Shown: piece after piece, positions 1 to 8,591 of the stretch | How the letters are laid out: each line of letters starts with the position of its first letter | Position numbering within the stretch: position 1 is the first letter of the stretch | DNA from: Caryophanales bacterium UBA1744 | GTDB taxonomy: Bacteria > Bacillota_I > Bacilli_A > RFN20 > CAG-826 | Direction: 5' to 3' | Length of the DNA: 64,000 nt | Assembly: GCA_002314915.1 (NCBI GenBank) | Contig: DCHU01000026.1 | Span: 26,351 to 90,350, forward strand | Program-made: the position numbers and the translations under genes | Notes under the pieces: generated by a model | What the model was told of the DNA's origin: nothing | The model's database searches: none | What the model saw: only the letters and a program-made list of their open reading frames with translations

Positions 1-647
1 ATTTTAAGCAAATCTTTGACTTCGTTAATAACGAAAGTGGCTTTGTCCATCAATTCTCTCGTATAAGTCTCATAACCCCAGGTGACAAGACATGAGTCCA
101 CCCCTGCATTATTCGCGGTTTCGAGGTCGATTTTGGAGTCTCCTACATATAGGGTATATTTCATATCCAGACCATACTGAGTCCTGAAATGCTCGACAAT
201 CAATGGATTTGGTTTAACTGGTGCGCCAGGCTTCTGACCAAGCACATCCACAAACATATCATCCCCGAATATCTTCTCAACGATTATCTTCGCCAGTTCG
301 TGTGGCTTATTCGTGCAGATGAATAAAGAAACGCCTTTTGATTTCATTTCCATCAACGCTTCTTTAATACCATCAAACTCTTTTGTACTTCTTCCTTGAT
401 AGGCTTTGTATTTAGGCATGTATGACTCTTTGAGCTTTGCCCAGGTCTCTTCTTTGTCGTATTTACCTAACGCACGATGCATGAGATTATCCGCTCCTGC
501 ACCAATTAATTTATGTGCAACCTCGTCTGAGGTGTAGGAAAGAGGGATGCCGATTTCTTTTAGGGCATCATTGATTGCGTCTTTGATATCGTGGATAGAA
601 TCGATTAGAGTGCCATCTAAATCGAATATGACTGACTGATATCCCAT
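1..647 (-). CDS. HAD-family phosphatase, phosphoglycolate phosphatase-like (partial, C-terminus beyond left edge)
   Basis: About 215 codons are visible and the frame is still open at base 1, so the C-terminus is missing. HAD motif I (DLDGTLIDS) starts near residue 9, motif II is the ICTNK stretch in mid-protein, and motif IV is the VGDSKID stretch. An alpha-helical cap follows motif I, as in subfamily IA enzymes such as Gph and PpaX. These are cytosolic magnesium-dependent phosphatases of small phosphate esters, and the substrate cannot be read from sequence. The start is set by AGGAGG about 6 bases before ATG. The gene lies downstream of the exported-protein block but is separated from it by a terminator, so it is probably transcribed separately. 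Confidence 0.85.
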   Translation of the reverse strand, partial: MGYQSVIFDLDGTLIDSIHDIKDAINDALKEIGIPLSYTSDEVAHKLIGAGADNLMHRALGKYDKEETWAKLKESYMPKYKAYQGRSTKEFDGIKEALMEMKSKGVSLFICTNKPHELAKIIVEKIFGDDMFVDVLGQKPGAPVKPNPLIVEHFRTQYGLDMKYTLYVGDSKIDLETANNAGVDSCLVTWGYETYTRELMDKATFVINEVKDLLK

Positions 648-784
648 ATTTCCCTCCTGTTTTTAGCCGTTTTGAGAGGATTCCCCCAAGTTTGTGGGTA
701 CTTTTCCGCCAATCGGGTTTAAATCGTTAAAACCGCTTGTTTAAATACTTAAATCCAAGCGTATTGATATTCTATCACAACAAA
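648..784. other. intergenic leader of the HAD gene
   Basis: This is an AT-rich spacer between the terminator of the exported-protein block and the HAD gene. It contains a TAGAAT hexamer on the minus strand near 770 and a weak hairpin (CCC...GGG). I see no good -35 element and no open reading frame. Confidence 0.3.
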
Positions 785-813
785 AGAAAAAGCCCCCTTA
801 TAAAGAGAGCTTA
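785..813 (-). terminator. intrinsic terminator, copy 3 of the rplQ-type terminator
   Basis: The minus strand reads AAGCTCTCT, a five-base loop, AGGGGGCTT, then a T-run. The stem has G-U pairs. The hairpin and the sequence upstream of it, back to the stop codon of the preceding gene, match the segment after rplQ (5124-5172) almost base for base. Confidence 0.8.
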
Positions 814-836
814 AATCTTAAGTTTTGCTAATTATC
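785..836. repeat. direct repeat of rplQ 3' flank (copy 3)
   Basis: About 45 bases covering the stop codon region, the short AT spacer and the terminator are nearly identical to 5124-5172. The main difference is one base near the stop codon (TAATTAG here, TAATTAAG after rplQ). The copy lies directly after the broken lipoprotein gene. Confidence 0.8.
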
Positions 837-2507
837 AAAGAGATAATCGAATGTGTATTCATTATCAATGGTGAACATTCTTACATACAGGCCTTCTAAG
901 TTATGGTTAGATGGTGTGAACGAAATGCCAAATGTCTTTTTGTCAAAAACATAGATATCCTGGTAGCCTTTGATAACGTATTCGTAATCGTTGACGTCGC
1001 CACTATAGTTGACCGTTTTCAGTGAAGAACACTTAATTTTGTATAAATCATCGATGTTGATGCTTTTTGCTTCCTCTGGATTGTTGGCGCTTTGCGCAAA
1101 AAGATTCTCGCCCATTATTTTGGAAATTCTATAATAACTAGTCCTTATATCGTTGCCTTCCACGAGTGTGCCGTAACTAAAGTGGAAATAGGACCTTCCT
1201 TTGGAATCGCGTACTTGGTAAGAGGAAGGAGCGACAACATCGCACACCTCCCCGTTTTTAAGTTTGAATCTGAGCATTGGATCCGATTCATTGACTATCG
1301 AACCTGGCATCAAATCTTCATCGATTAGACAAACATAAGAGTCGAGGCATTTGTTTACCGCTTTTATTTTGCTTTCCAGACCTTCAAATCTTTCATAATG
1401 ATCGACACCATAAATATTAGTGCAACCAGAAGGACGTATGTTTTCACAATATTCAATATCATCCGGTGTGACATTTCGCAATTCTGGGTATAAGTCTCGA
1501 ACGGTTGTTCCCACGAATTTCGTGTCATCGACAACGATTTTTATGGTTTCGGTTGCATTCTGATATCTAAAAGTTGTTGAAGAATAATCAGCATCCTTGA
1601 AATATACCCTAAACATCATTCCGCTCTCAAATCGATAGACTCTAATAGGTTGTAGAAGCGATGAAGAAATCTCTGGGTAAGTAATCTCTCCATTGGTCTC
1701 AATGGTGACAGAGAAAACGTAGGTGAAATACGTGCTGACAACAACGGTATCAGTCATGTCCAACTGCTTGGTTGTTTCTCCCTCCTGAAACATAGAAACG
1801 TTAATTTTTGTTATAACTTCCGGCACAATCCAGTTTATATAGATACCCTTCTCTTTGCTATATCTTATGAATCCTGAGGAGATCGAATCTTCTTTCGGGT
1901 TCGTAGACGGTTTTGCCTGAAGCACATAAATAAACCCTTCACGCAATTCGAGGAAGTAATTTTTTAATGATTCAGCTTTTATATCAAAGATAACCTGATC
2001 ATTTTTTACATCAAAAATCTCAACATAATAATTAGGCGATGAGCCTTTTGTCTGTTTAACATAGCAAAGATCCCTATAACCATCCTTGTTGACGTCAGAG
2101 AGATACAATGAAAAATACGTTGCAACCGGTTTCGCGTCCCCTTTGTGTTCATAGGCCTGTCCGTCAACCCCTATGTACAGATAAAAATCTGGGAGTTCTC
2201 TTATTACTAAATCCCCATATATGGCATCAACGTCTTCGAGACGATCGTATATTAACTCGCCCAACGAGCGCGGTTCATCAAAATTGATATCCACCCTCGG
2301 GTCGCTTGATTCTGGAACTTTGGTCGTCGATTGGATTTCCGAAGTTAGCCAGCTTTCTTAACTTGTTGTAGAGGCAGCTTCCGATAACGAAGAGTCGTTG
2401 TCAGACATAAAGGGTTCCGAACCTGACACTTGTTCCACAAAGCCGCCGGAACAAGCAACTAGCAACGCAGCACTGCAAATGGCAAGAATCTTGTTCAATA
2501 ATTTCAT
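828..2507 (-). pseudogene. lipoprotein with FG-GAP/VCBS-like segment, interrupted by an in-frame TAA
   Basis: Reading starts at an ATG at 2507, preceded by AGGAGG. It gives a classic lipoprotein signal (hydrophobic stretch ending LLVACSGG) and then a Ser/Thr-rich linker. A TAA at about 2358-2360 falls in that same frame after roughly 49 codons. The frame then stays open for more than 500 codons and encodes the mature protein, including a DVNKDGYRDL stretch like an FG-GAP/VCBS calcium-binding repeat near the N-terminal third. Taken alone, the downstream part (Met at 2294, 488 residues) would have no signal peptide and no Shine-Dalgarno. I read this as one exported lipoprotein gene disabled by a nonsense mutation. 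A sequencing error or an intact two-ORF arrangement are the alternatives. The function of the mature part is unknown. Confidence 0.7.
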
Positions 2508-2528
2508 ATAATTATCCTCCTAATAAGT

Positions 2529-2984
2529 CTAATACGAGAATAGAGGCACAGAAAAGAACGCACATCCGTCCGAATAATTAAATTCGTAGTCATAGCCTAA
2601 CCATTCAAATCCGGAATCCTCACACGATTTCTTATTGCAATACTCAGGATCAATAATAGGGTTTCCATCATAATCATAGTTCCTTACCGCACCGGAAGCC
2701 GGCTTATGCGACCAAGTCCCATCTGAATTTTGCCTATACCAGTGATAATCCTTGAGTGTACTAGACGTATCCAGGGCAAGCATGACTTTATAAAAACCTT
2801 CAGCGCACGCTTCGAATCTGTCCGCCAAAATCCCACTATCATCAGTGAAATCTAAAAAATCAATTAGGCCTAAAGCGGATGCGCGATAACCGCTTCCGCT
2901 TACACGGAAACGAGCCACGCCAAAGGAGCAAAGGCAAAGAACGGCGACAAAAATGGTTGTTAATAACTGCTGTTTGCACTTCAC
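2529..2984 (-). CDS. small secreted protein with WSHK motif, unknown function
   Basis: It has 151 residues with an N-terminal hydrophobic signal segment (about residues 7-24) and no lipobox. The centre carries DYHWYRQNSDGTWSHKPAS followed by a DPEYCN/CEDSG cysteine region and an aromatic, acidic C-terminus. I recall similar HWYRQ...WSHK stretches in uncharacterised secreted proteins of Firmicutes and spirochaetes, but know no function. Translation appears to start at GTG. A plausible promoter (TTGCCT, 17 bases, TATGTT) lies just upstream near 3000-3030. The lipoprotein pseudogene follows 21 bases downstream with its own AGGAGG, so the two form an operon. Confidence 0.6.
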   Translation of the reverse strand: MKCKQQLLTTIFVAVLCLCSFGVARFRVSGSGYRASALGLIDFLDFTDDSGILADRFEACAEGFYKVMLALDTSSTLKDYHWYRQNSDGTWSHKPASGAVRNYDYDGNPIIDPEYCNKKSCEDSGFEWLGYDYEFNYSDGCAFFSVPLFSY

Positions 2985-3105
2985 GCTTTCATTTAAACAT
3001 ACGGGAATATTCGACTCAAGGCAATTTTAACACACTGTAAGTTTTTAACAATTGTGACGGATTCGAAACACGGTCTTTAAAGCGTTTGCAATACATTCAG
3101 ACCAA

Positions 3106-3135
3106 AGAAAAAGCCCCCTTATAAAGAGAACTTTG
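3106..3135 (-). terminator. intrinsic terminator, copy 2 of the rplQ-type terminator
   Basis: The stem AAAGTTCTCT pairs with AGGGGGCTTT across the same TTATA loop seen in the other two copies, followed by a T-run. Compared with the rplQ copy, the left arm has changed while pairing is kept through G-U pairs. Upstream of the hairpin the similarity is lost, whereas the downstream side resembles copy 3. Confidence 0.75.
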
Positions 3136-3165
3136 AATCGTGGTTTATATTTATTCTCTGATAGT

Positions 3166-3972
3166 TTAAGCAAAGAGTGATAAGAATCCTTCAAGATTTG
3201 GCGCTGCAATCTTGTAGAAGTTTCCATTTACACCAATATCATTTGCCCCTCCGGTCATGAAAGTGACCTCGGAAGCGTCGGTCTTTGTAATTGTAAATGT
3301 GCAAATATTATCACCAGGGGCCAAACCTTCGGATGATTTAATCAACGAACAGCCATCAAACAAGTGCTCATATTTTGCCTTTGTGTCTGAGTCGTTTTTG
3401 ATAACTTCCTTTGCAGGAACTTCAGTTGAACCGCTATATCTAGCAGCTGTGTAGCCTTTGATGGACTGGATGCTGTCTGCCTTTATGATAAGACTGTCTA
3501 AAACCGAGACATCTGCCACTTCAGCGCCGTACGAAAAACCAGCGTAGTAGTTAATTTGACCGAACTTTGCGGCAAAACAAATGTAGTATCTTGAGTTTTT
3601 TACGTTATATCTCTCAATAGTGCACTTGTCTCCTACAATTGAATAAGGATGTTCATTTACGCCTGATACTTCAGGGAAATTGACCGCATACTTGCAAGAG
3701 AATTCCGCATCTTTAAAGTCTCCGACTAGCGCAAAAGACACATTGTCTAAACCATCGATTGACGTAAATGTCTGATATGACGTCTTTATGACTGCCTCCA
3801 CATTTCCGTCGAACTCGGTCATGGCAATTGCCTTATCCTCCGCAAACTTGATCGCCTTTCCATTTTCTTCTTGATTCGACGAAATGACCACATCGTCACT
3901 TCCAGAAGATGCTGGACCGGCACATCCAAATAAAACAGGAATAATCGACAATAGAAGTAATTTAGCTTTCAT
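3166..3972 (-). CDS. lipoprotein, unknown function
   Basis: The 268-residue product begins MKAKLLLLSI and has a lipobox ending LFGCAGP, so the mature protein should be anchored to the outer face of the membrane by its cysteine. I chose this ATG, not the longer upstream frame, because AGGAGG lies 7 bases before it and the signal peptide starts there. The Shine-Dalgarno lies inside the last codons of the upstream protease gene and the two reading frames overlap, so translation is probably coupled. No domain was recognised. The mature part is Ser/Asp/Lys rich with beta-strand-like patterns. The repeated terminator follows immediately. Confidence 0.7.
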   Translation of the reverse strand: MKAKLLLLSIIPVLFGCAGPASSGSDDVVISSNQEENGKAIKFAEDKAIAMTEFDGNVEAVIKTSYQTFTSIDGLDNVSFALVGDFKDAEFSCKYAVNFPEVSGVNEHPYSIVGDKCTIERYNVKNSRYYICFAAKFGQINYYAGFSYGAEVADVSVLDSLIIKADSIQSIKGYTAARYSGSTEVPAKEVIKNDSDTKAKYEHLFDGCSLIKSSEGLAPGDNICTFTITKTDASEVTFMTGGANDIGVNGNFYKIAAPNLEGFLSLFA

Positions 3973-5023
3973 AATTACACCTCCTGCACGTTCCATTAGA
4001 ATCCATTCCCAAAGATTCAAAAACGTGTCTTTCTAAATAAGAATATCCACAAACACACCTACACCTGTGGTAAAGGCTGTCCACGCATGTATATGTGTAA
4101 TTGTGATAATGTTCACCGCAGCCACAGTAATATTGAGAGCCAACCCGGTAATTGTCCGAATGTATCTCTCCCATTAATGTGAAATCTGCTGTACCAGCCA
4201 TATAAATGTAATAACCATCCAAAGTCATGTCAGTTGAGGAGGAACCCCACCCAAAATTGCAATGGATGCCGTAGTCATCGTAATAATACGCAACGACTGA
4301 GTGATATGAGGTATATGATCCGTCTGTCGCAATATGCAAAATAACTGGTTTGCCTTCATCGAGCAGGTTTTTTACATATAAATCAAGCCCTGAAATCGAA
4401 GATGGATCTGTTGGTGAATTTGAATATGAAGAATACGTTACATAGTCAAACGAAGCCTGACCAACACCATACAATCCATCAAATATGCTCTCATAATCCC
4501 ACATTCCAATACTTGGCGAATACGAAAGCATGCCGGCGTTCTTTATACTCATGCATTTTGCTTGAAAATCAACATCCTTGTTTTGAATAACATAAGCGGC
4601 AAGTTGGACAGAGTCGGTTGGATAGCTCTGTCTTAAGACGCCAGGAGACTTCGATAATGCCTGTGATGCCGTTGTTGCGTTCTCGTATCTCCGTTCATAA
4701 CGTTCAGGAATTATGCCATCGTTGTAGAAAGTATCATAATATGACATATATTGGATGAGAGATACATACCCGCAACTGCCATTAGAATTAATTGGGCTAT
4801 AGTCGTAGAGATTCGAAAAATAAGTCTCCGTGTTGCCGTTAAACGATATTGTTGGACTTATCGAAAGCGGCAAATCGTCAATACTGTCATCCGCATCATC
4901 CTCGACAACAGTGGATTCGAATGGCATATTAAGGAAAATGTCATCATTAAGTCTCCAATGTGTTGGCAAAAATGATGTAGCTAAGAATTGTACAAAAAGG
5001 ATAGATATCAACCTGTGTTTCAT
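3962..5023 (-). CDS. secreted papain-like (C39/C10-type) cysteine protease
   Basis: This protein has 353 residues with an N-terminal signal segment. A probable catalytic cysteine lies in NSNGSCGYVSLIQYMSYYD (near residue 84). A histidine follows in the TSYHSVVAYYYDDYG stretch, and an Asn/Trp motif in NFGWGSS. That order (Cys, His, Asn) fits papain-fold peptidases of the C39-like and C10 groups. The C-terminus has a Cys/His cluster (YCGCGEHYHNY, HRCRCVCGYSY, CRRCN) that resembles a module common at the ends of Firmicutes surface proteins and may bind metal. No good Shine-Dalgarno precedes the ATG. A TATTAT hexamer lies about 10 bases upstream. The protease and the lipoprotein behind it overlap and should be co-expressed. 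The substrate is unknown. Confidence 0.65.
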   Translation of the reverse strand: MKHRLISILFVQFLATSFLPTHWRLNDDIFLNMPFESTVVEDDADDSIDDLPLSISPTISFNGNTETYFSNLYDYSPINSNGSCGYVSLIQYMSYYDTFYNDGIIPERYERRYENATTASQALSKSPGVLRQSYPTDSVQLAAYVIQNKDVDFQAKCMSIKNAGMLSYSPSIGMWDYESIFDGLYGVGQASFDYVTYSSYSNSPTDPSSISGLDLYVKNLLDEGKPVILHIATDGSYTSYHSVVAYYYDDYGIHCNFGWGSSSTDMTLDGYYIYMAGTADFTLMGEIHSDNYRVGSQYYCGCGEHYHNYTYTCVDSLYHRCRCVCGYSYLERHVFESLGMDSNGTCRRCNYES

Positions 5024-5123
5024 GTATATAGTGATAATAGCAAAAGTTTGAAATTCAATAAAAAGTTACAAAAAGTTTAATTCTGCCACGAATTGTGTAC
5101 AGATTTTTCTTTATTTGTTCAGT

Positions 5124-5150
5124 AAAAAAGCCCCCTTATAAAGAGAGCTT
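5124..5150 (-). terminator. intrinsic terminator of the ribosomal superoperon (copy 1)
   Basis: The 9-bp stem AAGCTCTCT/AGGGGGCTT with loop TTATA is followed by six T residues, about 20 bases after the rplQ stop. It ends the S10-spc-alpha transcription unit. Confidence 0.85.
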
Positions 5151-5172
5151 AAATCTTAAGTTTTGCTTAATT
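5124..5172. repeat. direct repeat of rplQ 3' flank (copy 1, presumed original)
   Basis: This segment is nearly identical to 785-836. With the diverged copy at 3106-3135, the three copies bracket the two exported-protein units between 0.8 and 5.1 kb. Confidence 0.8.
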
Positions 5173-5572
5173 AGTCAACCCAAGCGATGAGGACGAGTTC
5201 AGCATTGTCACCCTTACGAGCGCCAAGCTTGACGGAGGTTGTGTAACCACCGTTTCTGTCTTTGAACTTAGGACCGATTTCAGCGAAGAGCTTATCGAGA
5301 GCCTGGACACCCTTCTCATCGACGATGTCGTGACGGATGACTCTTGCAGCCTGACGGCGGCTAGCGAGATCGCCAGCTTTAGCATAAGTGACCATCTTGT
5401 CTGCGAGAGAGACTAACTCTTTCTTAACTCCTGATGTAACTGTGACGTGGCCGTGAACGATGAGTTCGCTGACGACGTTACGGAGCATTGACTTCTCTTT
5501 AGATGCTGTATAAGCAGCTTTGAAACGGACACCAGTTTTGCCGTGGACGTGTTTTCTTCCTTGTGCAGCCAT
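5171..5572 (-). CDS. rplQ: 50S ribosomal protein L17
   Basis: The 133-residue product starts MAAQGRKHVHGKTG, the L17 N-terminus in slightly altered form, and keeps the FKAAYTASKEKSMLRN and RRQAARVIRHDI regions. L17 binds 23S rRNA near the peptide exit tunnel. It is the last gene of the superoperon, four bases after rpoA, and is followed by the terminator. Length is normal. Confidence 0.95.
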   Translation of the reverse strand: MAAQGRKHVHGKTGVRFKAAYTASKEKSMLRNVVSELIVHGHVTVTSGVKKELVSLADKMVTYAKAGDLASRRQAARVIRHDIVDEKGVQALDKLFAEIGPKFKDRNGGYTTSVKLGARKGDNAELVLIAWVD

Positions 5573-5575
5573 TGT

Positions 5576-6580
5576 TTATTCTCCTACATAATCACGGAAG
5601 TGAAGCCCGATTGATGCAAGCTTCTCCTTCACTTCTTTTAACGACTTCTTGCCGAGGTTGCGGACCTTCATCATCTCATCCTCGCTCTTCTGAGTGAGTT
5701 CCATGACGGTGGAGATACCTGCTCTCTTCAAGCAGTTGTTTGAACGGACTGAGAGGTCGAGTTCTTCGATCATCATGTCCTGATACTTGTTTTCTTCTGT
5801 TCTAACTTCTTCCTTAACGAGCTTGAAGCCCTCGACAGCCTTGTCGAGCTGGTCGATGACTGCCTGGAAGTGACCTGTTAAGAGCTTAGCTGCCATAGCA
5901 ACTGCCTTATCAGGCTCGATAGAACCGTTGGTTGTGACTTCGAGAGTTAACTTATCGAACTTTGAGTCGTGGCCAACACGGGCAGACTCTGTATCGAATC
6001 CGACTTTAACGACTGGTGAGTAGTTTGAGTCAGTTGAGATAACGCCGATTGTCTTGATGTTGTGCTCAGCTTTGTTGGCATCACATGTGTAATAGCCACG
6101 TCCCTGTGCAGCATAGATTGTCATCTTGATGTGGCCATCTTCGTTGAGATGTGCGATTTCAAGATCTGGGTTGATGACGCTAACGAGAGCTGGGAGTTCT
6201 AAGTCACCGGCTTTTAAGACGCCAGGACCCTGGAAATCAACCTCTAAACGCTTAACATCATTTGCAGGTCCATCAATCTTAAGGACTAAATCCTTGAGGT
6301 TGAGGATGATTGCGGTGACGTCTTCTTCCACACCTGGGATAGCTGTGAATTCATGACGGACACCTTCGATTTCGATCGCGAAGACGCTCGCGCCAGGAAG
6401 GGCGCTGAGGAGTACGCGGCGAAGTGCATTACCGATTGTAATGCCAAAGCCTCTTTCGAGAGGTTCAACGACGAATCTAGCGTAGTGCTCGGATTCCTGA
6501 TAGTCCTTCATCTCAATTGTGAATGGATGAAATGGGTTTGGGATGATGAGTTCTTCGACGTCGTTATTGAAATTTGCCAT
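5576..6580 (-). CDS. rpoA: DNA-directed RNA polymerase subunit alpha
   Basis: The 334-residue protein has the N-terminal assembly domain (ERGFGITIGNALRRVLLSALPG, residues about 40-65, the dimer interface). After a linker it has the C-terminal DNA-binding domain (LDLSVRSNNCLKRAGI, then the RNLGKKSLKEVKEKLA helix that contacts UP elements and activators). It lies between rpsK and rplQ as is usual in the alpha operon, with AGGAG before its ATG. No anomaly was seen. Confidence 0.97.
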   Translation of the reverse strand: MANFNNDVEELIIPNPFHPFTIEMKDYQESEHYARFVVEPLERGFGITIGNALRRVLLSALPGASVFAIEIEGVRHEFTAIPGVEEDVTAIILNLKDLVLKIDGPANDVKRLEVDFQGPGVLKAGDLELPALVSVINPDLEIAHLNEDGHIKMTIYAAQGRGYYTCDANKAEHNIKTIGVISTDSNYSPVVKVGFDTESARVGHDSKFDKLTLEVTTNGSIEPDKAVAMAAKLLTGHFQAVIDQLDKAVEGFKLVKEEVRTEENKYQDMMIEELDLSVRSNNCLKRAGISTVMELTQKSEDEMMKVRNLGKKSLKEVKEKLASIGLHFRDYVGE

Positions 6581-6630
6581 TAATTTTCCTCCTATTTTGA
6601 AATTTCCCTATTGGGGCGTGTGTTCTCTAA

Positions 6631-7044
6631 TTAGCCTCTTGGCTTCTTTGGAGGACGGCAGCCGTTGTGTGGGACTGGTGTTGTGTCTTCGATTGAGAGG
6701 ACCTGGAGACCGACTGTTCCGAGTGCTCTGACTGCGGACTCACGGCCTGGGCCTGGACCCTTAACGTCGACATCAACCTGGCGGAGGCCCTGGTCAAATG
6801 CGACTTTTCCAGCAGCTTCTGCAGCTAACTGAGCTGCGAATGGAGTTGCCTTCTTTGCGCCTTTGTAACCAAGTGCACCTGCACTGGACCAAGCAATAAC
6901 ATTGCCTGCGACATCAGTGATAGTGACGATTGTGTTGTTGAAGGATGCGTGAACGTGTGCGACGCCCTTTGTATAAGATCTTTTGATCTTTTTCTTTCTA
7001 GCAGAAGTAGTCTTCTTGCCGTTTTTCTTCTTGTTATCAGCCAT
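6631..7044 (-). CDS. rpsK: 30S ribosomal protein S11
   Basis: The 137 residues include the S11 core ([20 protein letters not shown] and the [14 protein letters not shown]-terminus). S11 forms the platform of the small subunit near the mRNA exit. The N-terminal 20 residues are an unusually Lys-rich tail ([19 protein letters not shown]). It sits 16 bases after rpsM. Confidence 0.96.
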   Translation of the reverse strand: MADNKKKNGKKTTSARKKKIKRSYTKGVAHVHASFNNTIVTITDVAGNVIAWSSAGALGYKGAKKATPFAAQLAAEAAGKVAFDQGLRQVDVDVKGPGPGRESAVRALGTVGLQVLSIEDTTPVPHNGCRPPKKPRG

Positions 7045-7060
7045 TTTCTACTCCTCCTTA

Positions 7061-7435
7061 TTACTTAGAAGCTTCCTTCTTGTTTGCGATGGTCTTTCTC
7101 TTACCCTTACGTGTACGAGCGTTTGTCTTTGTTCTCTGACCACGGACAGGAAGTCCAGCTTTGTGGCGCTTGCCTCTGTAACATCCGATTTCTGTTAATC
7201 TCTTGATGTTGAGAGCGATTTCTCTACGGAGATCACCCTCTGTTTTGTACTTAACAACTTCGTTACGAAGAGCGTTGAGCTGATCGTCTGTTAAGTTCTT
7301 GACTCTGATGTCTTCTGAGACGCCAGCGTCTTTGCAAATTTTCTGAGCGGTTGTGTCACCGATACCATAGATATAGGTGAGGGAGATGACAACGCGCTTC
7401 TCGTTTGGTATATCGATACCTACAATACGTGCCAT
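7061..7435 (-). CDS. rpsM: 30S ribosomal protein S13
   Basis: The 124-residue protein starts [26 protein letters not shown] and has the basic C-terminal tail ([25 protein letters not shown] pattern) that contacts P-site tRNA. It lies between rpmJ and rpsK as expected. Confidence 0.97.
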   Translation of the reverse strand: MARIVGIDIPNEKRVVISLTYIYGIGDTTAQKICKDAGVSEDIRVKNLTDDQLNALRNEVVKYKTEGDLRREIALNIKRLTEIGCYRGKRHKAGLPVRGQRTKTNARTRKGKRKTIANKKEASK

Positions 7436-7456
7436 AATTTTCTAATTTCTCCTAAA

Positions 7457-7570
7457 TTAACCTTGTCTCTGCTTGTGCTTTGGATTGCTGCAGATGACCA
7501 TCACGACGCCGTTGCGTCTGATGACCTTGCACTTGTCGCAGATAGGTTTGACAGATGGTCTTACTTTCAT
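7457..7570 (-). CDS. rpmJ: 50S ribosomal protein L36
   Basis: The short 37-residue frame reads [19 protein letters not shown] and ends HKQRQG. The CxxC...C...H set (CDKC, then C and H in the second half) is the zinc-binding form of L36. A Shine-Dalgarno-like GGAGC precedes the ATG. The gene sits in the conserved slot between infA and rpsM. Confidence 0.95.
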   Translation of the reverse strand: MKVRPSVKPICDKCKVIRRNGVVMVICSNPKHKQRQG

Positions 7571-7609
7571 TGTTTTGTGCTCCTGTAGTGGGAACGTGAG
7601 TCCCTCTAA

Positions 7610-7831
7610 TTAATTCTTGTAGCGGAATGTGATGCGGCCGCGTGTTAAATCATATGGTGAGAACTGAACGGTAACTCTATCACCAGGGAGAATGCGTATG
7701 TAGTGCATACGGATTTTTCCTGAAACGCCGGCCTGAACTACCGCGCCATTGGCGAGTTTGACTTTAAAGTTTGCATTAGGTAATGACTCCACTACCGTTG
7801 CTTCGACTTCAATACAATCTTCTTTACTCAA
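7610..7831 (-). CDS. infA: translation initiation factor IF-1 (TTG start)
   Basis: The 73-residue product [21 protein letters not shown] has the OB-fold typical of IF-1 ([30 protein letters not shown]). IF-1 blocks the A site during initiation. The start codon is TTG, set by conservation of the N-terminus and by GGAGG 8 bases upstream. The TTG overlaps the stop region of map (TTTGAGTAA holds both signals), so the two genes are translationally coupled. Confidence 0.95.
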   Translation of the reverse strand: MSKEDCIEVEATVVESLPNANFKVKLANGAVVQAGVSGKIRMHYIRILPGDRVTVQFSPYDLTRGRITFRYKN

Positions 7832-8588
7832 AGTGTTTATCCTCCAATGTGATTATTTCGTAGCCATCCTTAGTAACGACTACTGTGTTCTCATAATGAG
7901 CGTTTGGCTTTCCGTCTTTAGAAACGGTTGTCCATTCGTCTTTCATGGTCCTTACGGCTGGCGCGCCCATCATAACCATTGGCTCGATGGCGAGTGTCAT
8001 GCCTTCTCTAAGTGTTGGACCAGTGCCCGGATTTCCATAGTTTGGAATGTACGGGTCTTCATGCATTTCTCTTCCGATGCCGTGACCTGTGAATTCGCGG
8101 ACCACGCTGTAGCCATTTGATTCGGCAACTTCTTGTATAGCGTGTTCGACGTCTCCAAGTCTAACTCCAGCCTTTACCTTGCTGACGCCGGCCCAGAACG
8201 CTTCCTCAGTGACTTTGATGAGCTTGAGTTTCTCTTCGCTCACGATGCCGACTGGATAGGTTCTGCATGCGTCTCCATGGTAACCGTTGAGTTTAACGAC
8301 CACGTCTAGAGAGATGATGTCACCGTCAACCAAGATTCTTTTGTTCGATGGGATGCCATGAACAATGACCTCGTTGACGCTGGTGCAGATGGCTCCAGGG
8401 AAACCCCCGTAACCTTTGCTGGCGGGAATGCCACCCTCCCTGCGGATGACTTCTTCAGCCTTATCCGCGAGGAATTGGGTACTCACACCAGGTTTCACGA
8501 GAGGTCCGACCTCTTCGAAGACCTTAGCCGTGAGGCGTCCAGCCTTTCTCATGAGTTCGATTTCTCTCGGAGACTTGATGCTGATCAT
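7824..8588 (-). CDS. map: type I methionine aminopeptidase
   Basis: The 254-residue enzyme removes the initiator Met from nascent proteins. Metal ligands are visible in order: Asp in [19 protein letters not shown] (two Asp), His in [15 protein letters not shown], Glu in LAIEPMV and Glu in HYENTVVVT. Length is standard. It starts four bases after the adk stop and overlaps infA at its end. Confidence 0.96.
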   Translation of the reverse strand: MISIKSPREIELMRKAGRLTAKVFEEVGPLVKPGVSTQFLADKAEEVIRREGGIPASKGYGGFPGAICTSVNEVIVHGIPSNKRILVDGDIISLDVVVKLNGYHGDACRTYPVGIVSEEKLKLIKVTEEAFWAGVSKVKAGVRLGDVEHAIQEVAESNGYSVVREFTGHGIGREMHEDPYIPNYGNPGTGPTLREGMTLAIEPMVMMGAPAVRTMKDEWTTVSKDGKPNAHYENTVVVTKDGYEIITLEDKHFE

Positions 8589-8591
8589 TTA

